This document shows positions 43,136 to 55,733 of a stretch of DNA of 64,000 nt, piece by piece. Made by a program: the position numbers and the translations under genes. How positions within the stretch are numbered: the first letter of the stretch is position 1; each line of letters opens with the position of its first letter. The notes beneath the pieces are model-generated. The model saw nothing but the letters and a program-made list of their open reading frames with translations. It was not told the DNA's origin and ran no database searches. Source of the DNA: Tillus elongatus (lineage: Eukaryota; Arthropoda; Insecta; Coleoptera; Cleridae); NCBI GenBank assembly GCA_964006375.1, contig OZ023266.1, positions 14,623,565-14,687,564 of the forward strand. The letters are read 5' to 3'.

Positions 43136-45032
43136 GGGTGTCGCACGAAACAGACCGATTTGCGTCCAGACAAATCTTTTTTTAAGAAACGCTGAAACAC
43201 GTCAATTTTAATATTGAGGGGGACATGTTTTGACATAAAACTTAACTTGTGATAACAGCCCTTATATTTTAAATAGGGAACATGGTACGAGTGTTACATC
43301 ATTTGAAAGCTCTTTTATTTCTAAATTCAGCAAACAAATTTTCTTGGAAGTTTTCTCAACTCGTTTTAACATTATTCACAGTTGAAGATGCAAAAACTCA
43401 TTTCACTCATTCCGATAAGAAATGTGCTGATAGTCAATGTTTTGTTGGTTTGTAAACAAAAAATTGACCTTCAGAACATTTATTATCGGAATGAGAGAAA
43501 TGCGGTTTATTATTTCAGTTTATCGGTCGGTTTGATACTGGATAGTACTACCGAAAATTAATTTCACAATGGTGTATTCTGTAGAAGTAATAGTTGAAAT
43601 AATTACTCTTTTTTCAAAAACGATGACTGTGCCAACCGTATCGCAAATTTGTTTAATGAACGACATCCGAACAGACATGTTAACAGAAAATACATTTTGG
43701 AGTTAGTTGCAAAGTTTCGACAAAGTGGTTCGGTACCCAACAAAAAACGGGATCCTGAACGTGAATTTCCGGTTATAAATGAGACTACTGAGATTGAAGT
43801 TTTGGGACAAATTGCTGCAGACCCAACTTTGAGCACGAGAAAATTGGCTACTGTTGCAAACATCAAAAGAAGAACTATTCAGCGAATATTAAAGCATCGT
43901 AAATTTCACCCGTATAAAATTCATCTTGTACAACAACAGAATGAAAATGATTTTGATCGACGGCTGGAGTTTTGTGATGTTATGACTGCACGAAAAGCTG
44001 ATAACGGGAACTTTCTGTTCAATATCTGTTTTTCAGACGAGTGTACGTTTTTATCAAAGTCTAGAGTCAATCGTCATAATTGTCGTTATTGGGCAGATAA
44101 TAATCCAAGAAATTTTCACGAAGTCCACACTCTAACTCCACAGAAATTGAATGTCTGGACTGGCATTTTTGGAGATTGTTTAATCGCACTAATTCTTCTT
44201 GATGGCAATTTGAGTGGCGAAACGTATTTGGAGTTAATAGAAGATATCGTTTACCCTCTACTAATTGACATTGTTGAAAATGGTGATCGCTATTAAGAAA
44301 ATCAATTAGTTTTTCAACAAGATGGAGCTCCTCCGCATTTTTCACAACGTGTTAGGGAGTTTTTGAACAAATAATTTCCAGGACAATGGATTGGGCGTAG
44401 AGGTGCTATTGAGTGGCCCCCTAGAGCACCGGATATAACTCCTTTAGACTTCTTTATATGGGGGAATTTAAAGAGTAGAATTTACGCAACAGAACCGGGG
44501 TCTTTGGAAGAATTACGATGACGCATTGTTGAAGAATGCCGTATAATAACTTTACAAATGCTACATAATATCAGAGCTCGTTTTGAACAAAATTTGTATC
44601 TTTGTATGGAAGCTGGTGGTCAACAATTTGAACACTTACTTAACTGAATAAACATTTTTGGACGTTTGGTTTTGTTTTTTAGTTGTTTTTAACGAAAAAT
44701 TGAGTAATTAGTGCATTTCGTATCACGATGAATGAAATACGTTCTTGCAATTCCAACTGTGAATAATTTTTAAACGAGTTGATAGAACTTCCAAACAAAT
44801 TAGTGTGCTGAATTCAGAAAAGAAAGAGATTTCAAATGATCTAACACTCGACCCATGTTCCCTATTTTAAATATAAGGGTTGTTATCACCACATTTAAGG
44901 GGTTGATTTGACAAAGTTGAGTTTTATGTCAAAACATGTCCCCCTCAATATTAAAATTGACGTGTTTCAGCGTTTCTTAAAAAAAATTCTCTGGACGCAA
45001 ATCGGTCTGTTTCGTTTTAAATGCGCCACCTT
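43135..45032 (+). mobile_element. Mariner family A element, copy 3
   Basis: The right end TTTAAATGCGCCACCTTG and a damaged left end (GGGGTGTCGCACGAAACAG, missing GCATTGAAAA) bound a 1.9-kb element that again starts directly at the end of a (TA)n tract. It is the same family as copies 1 and 2. Confidence 0.88.
43569..44646 (+). pseudogene. Mariner family A transposase, copy 3
   Basis: Start MVYSVEVIVEI at 43569; a frameshift near 43615 precedes the long open frame 43649-44296. The frame contains NERHPNRHVNRKYILELV, the HTH region and an intact FSDECTFL (first catalytic Asp). A CAA-to-TAA type stop near 44294 follows GDRY, at the same codon as in copy 2. Beyond it are FQQDGAPPHF, a stop at NK*FPGQ, and APDITPLDFFIWGNLK, in which the usual RSPDL has become RAPDI but the third Asp remains. 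A further stop is in SLEELR*RIV. The end is GGQQFEHLLN at about 44646. Confidence 0.88.
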
Positions 45033-45529
45033 GTATATATAGTCTTAAATTAGTATACATTAATTTGAGAAGGGTGTTGAACGTTGTATACTTTGATTTA
45101 TCACACAACAAATTATCCATAACCAATGATTGGTCGCAGAAGATGAGAGTCGCTTATCCCCAGTGTCCCCTCTAGCCGACATCATCGTATGAGTTGCAAT
45201 AATTCCCTGTCCTGTCGTCTTTAATCCAGCAGTTTCTATAATTTATAGCTGGGAATGCATGACACTACCGAAAACCCGCTGAAATATAACCCAATACATC
45301 TTCGACAATTAATAGTTATGATTACTGTACAGATATTGGTAATAAGAATAAGAGATGAGGGGGCGACTAAACATGAGATAAAAAATGTATGAAACAAATA
45401 TGTCAAAAAGAAATCAAATTGAATAATAAGAGAAAATATAAATAATTTTAAAGTTTAACCAACACCTTGGTATTTTCATAGCACCAGTAAAATAAAAATG
45501 TGATGTCTAAATGTTACGATTTTTGGATT
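45033..45529. other. No gene recognised
   Basis: AT-rich spacer without an ORF. Confidence 0.5.
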
Positions 45530-45644
45530 AGTGAATTTTTGTAGAAAACATTTCATAAAAAAATCACTAATGGGTAGATCTCGACTTTTGAATTATGAAA
45601 AAAAACAAATGAACGCCAACTGGGACCCCTAGAACGTATTTGAG
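45530..45644 (-). mobile_element. TA-HINE fragment O (right end)
   Basis: GATTAGTGAATTTTTGTAG with AAAATCACTAATGGG, followed by AAATGAACGCCAACTGGGAC and CCCTAGAACG. It ends where a LINE begins, before any TA core. Confidence 0.7.
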
Positions 45645-46980
45645 AGTATTTTGTATTCTAAAGTATTCTCACATGTACAGCACCTGATCGTAGATGAACA
45701 ACAAGGATTTTTACTGCGCAGTTCTACTGCTACCAACCTTGCTCTCTTTACTCAGGTGGCAAGCGAGGCAATCAATGCTGGTGGTCAGCTGGACACCATA
45801 TATGCAGATTTTCAGAAGGCATTCGATAAGGTGGACCACAAAGTTCTTTTGGAGAAGCTTTTTATGTGTGGTTTTTCTCTTGACCTGATAGAGTTATTTA
45901 CATATTATTTGACTGGAAGGGAACAATATGTGGTTTATGGTGGACGCGAGTTCTCCTTATTTTCGTCACTCTGTGGGGTGCTCAAGGGGTCAAACTTGGG
46001 ACCTTTATTGTTTTTATTGTTTGCGAATGATCTGCCGAAAATTGTAGCTGACTCCCGTTGTTTGTTGTTTGCTGATGATTTAAAGATATTTCGTGCTATT
46101 TCAAGCATTAGTGATTGTGATAAATTACAGAGGAGCATTGATGCACTGTCAGAATGGTGTTTTGTAAATAGAATGTTCCTGAACATTGAGAAATGTTTTG
46201 CTTCTACTTTCACGAGGCGTCTTGCTCCTGTTGAGTACCAATATACTGTTGTAGGTGACCAACTTTCGCATAGGACCCAGTTTGGGGACTTAGGAATTGA
46301 GTTTGACACTAAATTAACATTTTCGAAACACGTGTAAAAAATTGCCGCCTCAGTGTTGAAAACTTTGGGCTTTATTATACGAAAATCAAGAGGATTCGGT
46401 AGAGTTGAAACAGTTAAAATTATTTTTAAAGCATACATACGTTCAAAAATGGAGTATCTGTCGGTGGTGTGGAATCCTTTTTACAGGGTTCATTCTGATG
46501 TGGTGGAAAGAGTACAGCGGAGGTTTGTTCGTTTTCTGCATTTTAAGTTTTTGAATCTTATCCCAAATTTACAACCTTTGGGAGTTTGCTTGCTGTATTT
46601 AATATGACCAGTCTTCAGAGCAGGCGCATAGTTGCTGACCTGGTGCTTTTGTTTGGAATCGCGAGGAACTTGGTAAATTTTTCTGAATTTTTGGGCAGGA
46701 TTCAGTTCATGGTTCCTCAAAGGGATAGTAGACTAGAGAAAATATCTTGTATACCCAGATACAGAACGAATAGTCTGTTCAGTTCTCCGATTTATAGACT
46801 GTGCTCAAGTTATAACAAACTGTGTAAGAATATTGACATGTTTAGCATGAATTTAAGAGTATTTAAGAACATATTGACTAAACGTATAAATGTCTAACCA
46901 CGTTCTTCTGTTGACTTTGTTGAGCCTCCAAATTACTTGCACTGATTTAGATGTGAATTTAAAATAAATAAAGTAAATTT
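45645..46980 (+). pseudogene. LINE reverse transcriptase, 5'-truncated, third family
   Basis: The frame 45651-46337 covers DEQQGFLLRSSTATNLALF, IYADFQKAFDKVDHKVLLEKL (motif A), GVLKGSNLGPLLFLLFANDL (normally GVPQGSNLGP) and LLFADDLKIFRAI (FADD motif C). A TAA at 46336 is followed by continuing homology: SVLKTLGFIIRKSRGF, IRSKMEYLSVVWNP and VERVQRRFVRFL. A frameshift near 46600 follows, then a C-terminal part to about 46897. The endonuclease and the first RT motifs are missing. Probable 3' untranslated sequence runs to about 46980 with AATAAATAAAG. It differs from J1 and from the 22.6-kb LINE. Confidence 0.88.
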
Positions 46981-47258
46981 AAAGTTTATTTTAGTTTTAT
47001 ACAATTGATGGACTGCCTGTGAAGCCTGAAAGGGAATTTAGGCTGGCCGAAATGTTGTTTTGTTTTGTTTTGATTTAATGTGGGTAGTAAGTGAGATTGT
47101 TGAATTATAGGTGTACACCATAGTCATAGCTTATCCTGTTATAAAATACGTAAATGGTTTTATAAACTGTGTATTGCATATTAAATAAATAAAACGCTAG
47201 GCTTAAGGCAGGCAAAACGATTAATCAACAGAGAGGTCTGAACTGTTCCTTGAATCCC
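46981..47258. other. No feature recognised
   Basis: Short AT-rich spacer with TTTTG repeats near 47060. Confidence 0.45.
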
Positions 47259-49440
47259 TGCTTCCTGCGCAATGCAACCCGAGGTCACACAGTCATCACA
47301 CCCACATATCGTTTGGCGCTCCAGCTTCGCGAACTGGGACGAAACGCGAGATTACTTTTCCTCATTTCCATGGGCGTCTGTCTGCTTCTCTCATCCTGAC
47401 CCCTCTGATATCTCACGAAACGTCACCGAAATTATCCAATCTGGCATGGAATTATTTATTCCACGTACACAGAAAACCTATTCAGCTACTCAGAAGCCCT
47501 AATTATCTACTTCTTGTGACAAGGCCGGACTTGAAAGGTCAAAGCTCACAAAACGCTTCTACACAATACCAGTCAAGAAAACCGTCAAGCATTTAACGAC
47601 GCCAGAAACCGCTATGTCCGCATTCTTGCTGAGATAAAACCTCGTTTAATAACCACATCAAAAAGGAAGTCCTCTCAAGCTCCAACGGTAGCAAACCCTT
47701 CTGGACTCTTGCTAAATCTATTAGGAATAATTTCTGCAAGAGCACGTTCCCACCTCTTGTTCCAGGGGACGAAATTATTTCTACCGCACTGGGCAAGGCT
47801 GAACTATTTGCCTCGTTGTTCGCCGGCAATTCTACTCTCAACCCATCTCCAAATATTCAACCACCAACAGTCCTCAATGTCGCGCATAAAATGACGGATA
47901 TCATTTTCAAAACTAAAAAGGTTCGAAAGATGCTCTTTTCTCTTAATGCTAGGAAAGCCTCTGGCCTTGACGAGATAGCAGCAATTGTTCTCAAAAAGTG
48001 CCCACTAGAAGTTGCTCCTGTCCTGACTCGTCTGTTTGAGACATCCTACAATAGAGGCATATTCCCTAGTAACTAGAAAACTGCTCGAGGACAACCTGTC
48101 CCCAAGAAAGGATCCAAAGCGCTTCCTAACAACTACAGGCCTATTTCTCTCCTTTCAGTCGTCTCTAAAGTGATGGAAAAGTATACTAACACCAAATTAC
48201 TAAAATTTCTTGAAAACCACAGTCTAATCCACGACAGGCAGTATGGATTCCTTCAGCGCAGATCAACTGCCTCACTTGCTTTGTCACCCATTCTTGGAAC
48301 AAGTCTATGGAACTACACGGTGAAACCCAGATTGTCGCTATATACATATACAAAGCATTCGACCAGGTCTGGCACGTAGCGCTGCTTAATAAACTTCCGA
48401 TCTATGGCCTACCACCAAAACTCTGTACCTGGATAGTAAATTTCCTCTCTAACCGGAGCATTTCTATTGTCGTGGATGGCAGTTCCTCTAAACTGTATCC
48501 AATTAACGCAGGAGTCTCTTAAGGTTCAGTTTAGCCCCTGCTTTGTTTCTTCTCCACATCAATGACCTCCTTTCTAGCCCATCCAACCCAGTCTCTTTAG
48601 CCCAATTAGATGAGGATCGTAGACTCATGGGGGGTTCAGTCTCTGTGGATCCCCAAAAAATATTAAACTGGGGAAGTAGAAATCTTGTACAGTTCAACTC
48701 CACTAAATTTCAATCTTGCTTTCTATCTCATAAACGATACACCAGCCCTAGACTCGTTACAATGAACAACCAAGTTGTTCAAAGTAATGAGTCCTTTTCA
48801 CTTGTTTGCGTTTCCGTGGATCGAAATCTCAATTGGCACCAACATGTTACATCAATTGTAGAAACGGCTGCTAAGAAATTAGGTTTCCTCTTGCTTGCAA
48901 ATACTTTTCACCAGCTAATCTCTATACCTTATGTACTTCACAACTAAGGCCAAACCTCGAATACTGCTCCCACATCTTGGGTGCCGCTGCCGCTTCTACA
49001 TTCGCTATCCTGGACTCCGTTCAGAAGAGAGTTATACGTCTCGTCGGTGACTCTACCCTTAATCAAATTCTGCCATACCTTGCCCACTGACGTGCCGTTG
49101 GTGACCGCTCTCTTTCATAGATATCTGCACGGGCACTGCTCATAGGAGCTTTCTTCCATAGTTCCTCCACCTGCTGCCCCCAACAGATCTACCAGGGGAA
49201 CAGAGCGAATGCACCCTTTTACTGTCCAGGTCACCAGACATAGAACATCTTGTTATGCCCGCTCCTTTGACCTGAGGACTTCCAAGTTGTGGAACTCCTT
49301 GCCAGAACATGTTTTTCCTTCTACTCCGAACCTCCAAACCTTCAAATCCAGAATTAACAAGTTGCCTCTTTCCTCCATGTCGACACCCATGGTACGATGG
49401 TATTTAGGCTGTGAGCCCTCGTGGTGTGTTGTTGAATAAA
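47259..49440 (+). pseudogene. Jockey-like LINE, family J1, copy 2 (many lesions)
   Basis: Starts in the endonuclease region (MQPEVTQSSHPHIVW at 47272) and ends with GTGTGTTGTTGAATAAAAAA. Pieces of the J1 protein appear in different frames: 47272-47502, 47816-48076, 48307-48522, 48543-48947 and 49209-49439. The segment with YADD is deleted (near 48592, SNPVSLAQLDEDRR), so the RT is dead. The A-rich tail at 49435 is intact, showing normal 3' integration. Among the J1 copies it has the most lesions. Confidence 0.9.
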
Positions 49441-50490
49441 AAAAACAGTAATAGCTTAAGAATAGTCACAGAATTTTCCACAGGGCACTCTCCAGTAATG
49501 TATCACTTTATGAATATCGGTAAGATGGACAGTAAAAACTGCAGGTACTGAAGCAGCAGAAACAACAGAACATTCACTTGCTATGCAACTGTATAGCTCA
49601 GTTCTACAAAATGTTCAAATACTCTGAAGAGGTGACCCTAACCCCCTTCTCCAGGAAATAGGTAAAATAGCTCCCTAAACGATAGTAGACTACATCAAAA
49701 GTCAGAACATTTAGGGCAACTATTAGAAAAAAGAGTCACGCAAAGAAGACCAATTGGGGCGGCAGCGCTGAGAGACCAAAGTCCTAATCGACTAAACAAT
49801 CTACAATCTAAGCATTTACTATTAATTACCAATATTTCACACAAATCTTACGAAAAATTATTTTTACGGAAACACTAAAAACATTTCTGCGAAAACTAAG
49901 TAATTTTTTTTTCAGGAAAACATGCTGAAAATAAAATATAAAATTCAAATTATATATCTAATCTTCAATGAAAATTGAAAAAAAAAACGAAAATGCAAAA
50001 AAAAAGTTTTCTTAAGTTTTCATTTAATTTTGAACCAGTAAACGTAACCAACTAAGCTTGTAATTTGTTAAGACCAGTCGACCAGTTCGTATTCCTGTGT
50101 TACTTTACATTTCATTTCTTTTCTGGTATAAAAGACAAAAAGGGGAAAATGGACAAAAAAGTACAAGCTGATAAGGTTGGAATTTATTAAGACGAGTCGA
50201 CCAGTTCGTATTCGTGTCTTACTTAACAATTAATTTTTTCTGTATTTTTTTCTTATGCAACAATCTTGTGATACATTGTTACAAGCAGAAAAGATTTTAC
50301 TTTAAGAAATTAACAATTACTGGCCCTGTTACAATTGGAAAAAAATGACCTACACCCTGTATATTCTGTAATAAAAGGGGTAAATACTTAGAACTTACGT
50401 CATAATATGAGAAAAAACGTCCCATATGCGCATATCATATTTCAATTTTTTGGGCCGCTTACTTTAGATTTTGTAAGTCCCGGTCGACGC
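49441..50490. other. No gene; a ~60-bp segment occurs twice
   Basis: AGTCGACCAGTTCGTATTC with flanking TTAAGAC and TTACTT occurs at about 50070-50110 and again at about 50190-50225, spacing ~120 bases. The rest is AT-rich without an ORF. Confidence 0.6.
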
Positions 50491-50493
50491 GCA

Positions 50494-50567
<74 letters not shown>

Positions 50568-50590
50568 CGAAGCCAACCCGGGATATTTGT
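50491..50590 (+). mobile_element. TA-HINE copy P, left remnant: (TA)n and start of next block
   Basis: TA repeats (50498-50564) are followed by GAAGCCAACCCGGGATATTT, which is the start of the GACCCCGGATATG block. It is interrupted by the A-tail of the LINE at 50591. The rest of the block resumes at 53872. Confidence 0.75.
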
Positions 50591-53500
50591 TTTTTTTTTA
50601 ATGTCAACAACACACCACGAGGGCTTACAGCCTAAATACTATCGTACCGTGGGTGTTGACAAGGAGGAAAGAGGCAGCTTGTTAATTCTGGACTTGAAGG
50701 TTTGGAGGTTCGGAGGAGAAGGAAAAACATGTGCCGGCAAGCAATTCCACAACTTGGAAGTCCTCGGGACAAAAGAGCGGGCATAACAAGATGTTCTATG
50801 TCTGGTGACCTGGACGTTAAAAGGGTGCATTCGCTCTGTTCCCCTGGTAGATCTGCTGGGGGCAGCAGGTGGGGGAATTATGGAGGAAAGCTCCTCTGAG
50901 CAGTGCCCGTGCAGATATCTATAAAAGAGAGAGAGGTCACCAACGGCACGTCGGTGGGCAAGAGATGGAAGCCTTTGTGTGAGGGTAGGGTCACCGATGA
51001 GACGTATAGCTCTGTTTTGAATGGAGTCCAGGATAGCGAGTGTAGATGCACCCCAGATGTGGGAGCAGTATTCGAGGTTTGGCCTTATTTGTGAAGTGTA
51101 TAAGGTATAGAGATTAGTTGGTGAAAAGAATTTGCGAGCCCGGAAGAGGAAACCCAATTTCTTAGCAGCCGCTTCTGCAATTGATGTAACATGTTGGTGC
51201 CAGTTAAGATTTCGATCCACAGTAATGCCAACAAGAGAAAAGGACTCATTACTTTGAATAACTTGGTTGTTCATTGTGATGGGTCTAGGGCTGCTGCATC
51301 TCTTGTGAGAAAGAAAGCAAGACTTAGTTTTGGTGGGGTTGAATTGTACAAGATTTCTACTTCCCCAGTCTAATATTTTTTGGAGGTCTACGGAGACAGA
51401 ACCCTCCATGAGTCTGCGATCCTCATCTAATTGGGCTAAAGAGACAGGCTTAGAATATTGTATGTTTGAGTGGAGGGTGCTGTCGTCCGCGTAACTGTGG
51501 ACTGGGTTGGATGTGCTAGAGAGGAGGTCATTGATGTGGAGAAGAAACAAAGTAGGGGCTAAAGCTGAACCTTGAGGAACTCCTGCATTAATTGGATACA
51601 GTTTAGAGGAATGGCCATCCACAACAACAGATATGCTTCTGTTGGAGAGGAAATTTGCTGTCCAGGTACAAAGTTTTGGTGGTAGGCCATAGGCCGGAAG
51701 TTTATTAAGCAGCGCTGCGTGCCAGACCTGGTCGAATGCTTTGGATATGTCTAGAGCAACAATCTGGGATTCACCGTGTTGTTCCATAGACTTGTTCCAA
51801 GAATGGGTGACAAAGGAAAGGAGGTCGGCAGTCGATCTGCGCTGACGGAATCCATACTGCCTGTCGTGAATTAGACTGTGTTTTTCAAGGAATTTTAGTA
51901 GTTCGGTGTTTATATACTTTTCCATCACTTTAGAGATGACTGAAAGAAGAGAAATAGGCCTGTAGTTGCTAGGAAGCGCTTTGGATCCTTTCTTGGGGAT
52001 GGGTTGTACTCGAGCAGTTTTCCAGTTACTAGGGAATATGCCTTTATTGTAAGATATCTGAAACAGACGAGTCAGGACAGGAGCAAGTTCTGGTGCGCAT
52101 TTTTTGAGAACAATTGCTGGGATCTCGTCAAGGCCAGAGGCTTTCCTGGTATTAAGAGAAGAGAGCATCTTTCGTACCTTTTTAGTTTGGAAAATGATAT
52201 CAGTCATTTTATGCGCGACATTGGGGACTGTTGGTGGTTGAACATTTGGAGGTGGGTTGAGAGTAGAATTTCCGACGAACAACGAAGCAAAAAGTTCAGC
52301 CTTGCCCAGGGCGGTAGAAACAATTTCATCACCTGAGACAAGAGGTGGGAACGTGCTCTTGCAGAAATTATTCCCAATAGACTTAGCAAGAGTCCAGAAG
52401 GGTTTGCCGCCGTTGGAGCTTGAGAGAACTTTGTTTTTGATGTGGTTATTAAACGAGTTTTTTGCCTTAGAAAGAATGCGGACATAGCGGTTTCTTGCGT
52501 CGTTGAATGCTTGACGATTTTCTTGACTGGGATTGTGTAGAAGCGTTTTGTGAGCTTTGACCTTTTCAAGTCTGGCTTTGTCACAGGATTTAGAGAACCA
52601 GGGCTTTTGAGTGGCTGAAGAGGTTTTCTGTGTACGTGGAATAAATAATTCCATGCCAGCTTGGATAATTTCGGTGACGTTCTGTGAGATATCAGAGGGG
52701 TCAGGATGAGAGAAGCAGACAGACGCCCATGGAAATGAGGAAAAGTAATCCCGCATTTCGTCCCAGTTTGCGGAGTTGTAGTGCCAAACTATACGTGGGT
52801 GTGACGACTGTGTGACCTCGGGTTGCATTGCACAGGAAGCAGTGACCATGCCGTGGTCTGAGCGACCAAGGGGGGCGGTGACTGATATCTTATGGCATTC
52901 AGGATTTGTAGTAAGAAGGAGATCCAAGGGATTTGAGCTGTGTGTTGGGATACGAGGAAAGTAAGTAGGTTGCTGTACCATATTGGCCAAAGAATTGCTG
53001 ACTGCAAAGGCCTCCGCTGCTCTCCCTTGTGGATCGGTTTTTGAAGATCCTAGCCATTCCTTATTATGGACATTGAAGTCGCCAAGAATAGTGACCTCGG
53101 AGGAAGGATATTCAGAAATCAGATAGTCGGTTTTTTCAGAAAGGTAGTCAAAGAGCTGGACAAAGTTGTTGTCAGAAGGTGACCGGTAAATGCAACAGAT
53201 GAATTTAGTTGCAGCCCTGAGAGAGAGTTTTATCCATAGTATGTCTTTTCGTCCAGCTTCTAAATTGGGAAGTCTGGTGCAGGGTAGATTGCTACGGACG
53301 TATGCGCACACGCCTCCATGCGATCTAAAGGCAGTAAGGAGCTCATACCCCGGAAAATTAAGGTGATTAGTGGCTGTTTTGGCACTGATTTGGGTTTCGG
53401 TCAAGAAGCGGAGTTGGGACTTATTAGCCTGGAGGAAATGGTGGACGGAGTTCAGGTTAGAATTTAGGCCACATATATTCGAAAAGGATATGTTAAATCT

Positions 53501-53871
53501 TGATGTTGGCGCCCCCTGTACACCCCTCTCCCGGAGATCCGAATGGAGGGGTATTTTGCCTCCGGAATATTTTATACAAGGAGGAGCCATCATCATTTTT
53601 GCTTATAAGGGAAACCGACTCATACACCAGAACCGGAAACGTCCGTTGGGACTTCACCGGCCCCTTGATGTATGGGGTGGTACCTCCTCGGGTGTGAAAA
53701 AATACTTTACTATTACATAAAGGAAAATTCCACTACCACCTGCTATGGATTGGATTGGATCAATGTCTACCCCTTTAAAAATAAGATTAATAAAGGGACT
53801 ATCAATTGTCCAGTAGTTATGATTTTCGACATAGTAGGAGGATACAGAACATTTTCATCATTTTGCATCCA
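50591..53871 (-). mobile_element. Jockey-like LINE, family J1, copy 3 (intact ORF), inserted in TA-HINE copy P
   Basis: The minus-strand 3' end is GTGTGTTGTTGACATT plus about ten A. The 5' end is placed near 53871, where TA-HINE sequence (GGTATGTGTTCTACAGGGCG) resumes. Left GGATATTTGT and right CGGTATGTGT both match the same consensus decamer of the interrupted block, consistent with a diverged target duplication of about 10 bases. Total length is about 3.3 kb. The leader upstream of the ORF is about 270 bases and carries no ORF1, so the copy is either 5'-truncated or belongs to a single-ORF family. Confidence 0.85.
50639..53596 (-). CDS. LINE ORF2-type polyprotein: AP-endonuclease plus reverse transcriptase, 985 aa, intact
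   Basis: An uninterrupted frame from ATGATGATGGCT to its stop. It encodes the protein that nicks target DNA and reverse-transcribes the element RNA in the nucleus. Endonuclease-fold signatures: FSNICGLNSN (Asn about 40), FLTETQIS (Glu 67), ILGDFNVHN (about 172) and GRSDHG (about 246). RT signatures: KASGLDEIPAIVLKK, ALPSNYRPISLLS, LDISKAFDQVWH (about 614), VPQGSALAPTLF and YADD (about 702). The C-terminus carries the usual conserved segment SQIRPNLEYCSHIWG. No RNase H is present. Length and order fit Jockey-superfamily ORF2 proteins. All expected catalytic residues are there, so it may encode an active enzyme. The other three copies are broken. Confidence 0.95.
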   Translation of the reverse strand: MMMAPPCIKYSGGKIPLHSDLRERGVQGAPTSRFNISFSNICGLNSNLNSVHHFLQANKSQLRFLTETQISAKTATNHLNFPGYELLTAFRSHGGVCAYVRSNLPCTRLPNLEAGRKDILWIKLSLRAATKFICCIYRSPSDNNFVQLFDYLSEKTDYLISEYPSSEVTILGDFNVHNKEWLGSSKTDPQGRAAEAFAVSNSLANMVQQPTYFPRIPTHSSNPLDLLLTTNPECHKISVTAPLGRSDHGMVTASCAMQPEVTQSSHPRIVWHYNSANWDEMRDYFSSFPWASVCFSHPDPSDISQNVTEIIQAGMELFIPRTQKTSSATQKPWFSKSCDKARLEKVKAHKTLLHNPSQENRQAFNDARNRYVRILSKAKNSFNNHIKNKVLSSSNGGKPFWTLAKSIGNNFCKSTFPPLVSGDEIVSTALGKAELFASLFVGNSTLNPPPNVQPPTVPNVAHKMTDIIFQTKKVRKMLSSLNTRKASGLDEIPAIVLKKCAPELAPVLTRLFQISYNKGIFPSNWKTARVQPIPKKGSKALPSNYRPISLLSVISKVMEKYINTELLKFLEKHSLIHDRQYGFRQRRSTADLLSFVTHSWNKSMEQHGESQIVALDISKAFDQVWHAALLNKLPAYGLPPKLCTWTANFLSNRSISVVVDGHSSKLYPINAGVPQGSALAPTLFLLHINDLLSSTSNPVHSYADDSTLHSNIQYSKPVSLAQLDEDRRLMEGSVSVDLQKILDWGSRNLVQFNPTKTKSCFLSHKRCSSPRPITMNNQVIQSNESFSLVGITVDRNLNWHQHVTSIAEAAAKKLGFLFRARKFFSPTNLYTLYTSQIRPNLEYCSHIWGASTLAILDSIQNRAIRLIGDPTLTQRLPSLAHRRAVGDLSLFYRYLHGHCSEELSSIIPPPAAPSRSTRGTERMHPFNVQVTRHRTSCYARSFVPRTSKLWNCLPAHVFPSPPNLQTFKSRINKLPLSSLSTPTVR

Positions 53872-53990
53872 TGCCTATTGTCGGTATGTGTTCTACAGGG
53901 CGTAATGAGCGCTCATTTGTAGAAATTTTTTCAAAATTTAAAAGTCAAGATCTCCTCATTAGTGAACTTTTTTTAAAGAAAATTCACTAA
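53872..53990 (+). mobile_element. TA-HINE copy P, right remnant
   Basis: GGTATGTGTTCTACAGGGCG, GAGCGCTCATTTGTAGAAAT and CTCCTCATTAGTGAAC lead to the right-end palindrome closing AAAATTCACTAA at 53990. It completes the copy begun at 50491. Confidence 0.8.
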
Positions 53991-54221
53991 TAGAGCAAAA
54001 TTAACTTTCAGGTCAATAACTCACCCCTTTTTGATTTTATATCTGCTTTAAATTTTTGTCAAATAACGGTGTTGATAAAATAAAACCATCCACCAAATTT
54101 GGTTGTTCTATGTTAGGGCACTGCTGCAATACAGCTGTTCCTTGTGATTATTAAAAATCTTCCGAGGTCAATATCTCATCAACCATGGGTGTCAAAGAAA
54201 AATTATATATAAATAAAAACT

Positions 54222-54812
<591 letters not shown>

Positions 54813-55121
54813 ATTTACAAATGAACTTTAATAAGATATTATGCTGTGACAATACCTCTCTCAAGCACCCTAAAATATAATCAAAATGTGCACAGTTATA
54901 TATGTTTTATTTCTTTTTCCCTTGTCTTAATACACTACATATTTTATGACAATCGATTTAATTTACTTATTTCATTTCATAAATAGTCGGTTAATAGTGA
55001 CTTGGAATGAAGTAGACACCACATCTTCAAACATATTAAGAGAATATGAGTAAATCAACAGCAACTGGGAATGAATTCGGTCAGTCGCCCAGCCACGTGG
55101 TTAAAAAACACTGTTTGTATG
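54813..55121. other. No feature recognised
   Basis: AT-rich spacer. Confidence 0.45.
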
Positions 55122-55733
<612 letters not shown>

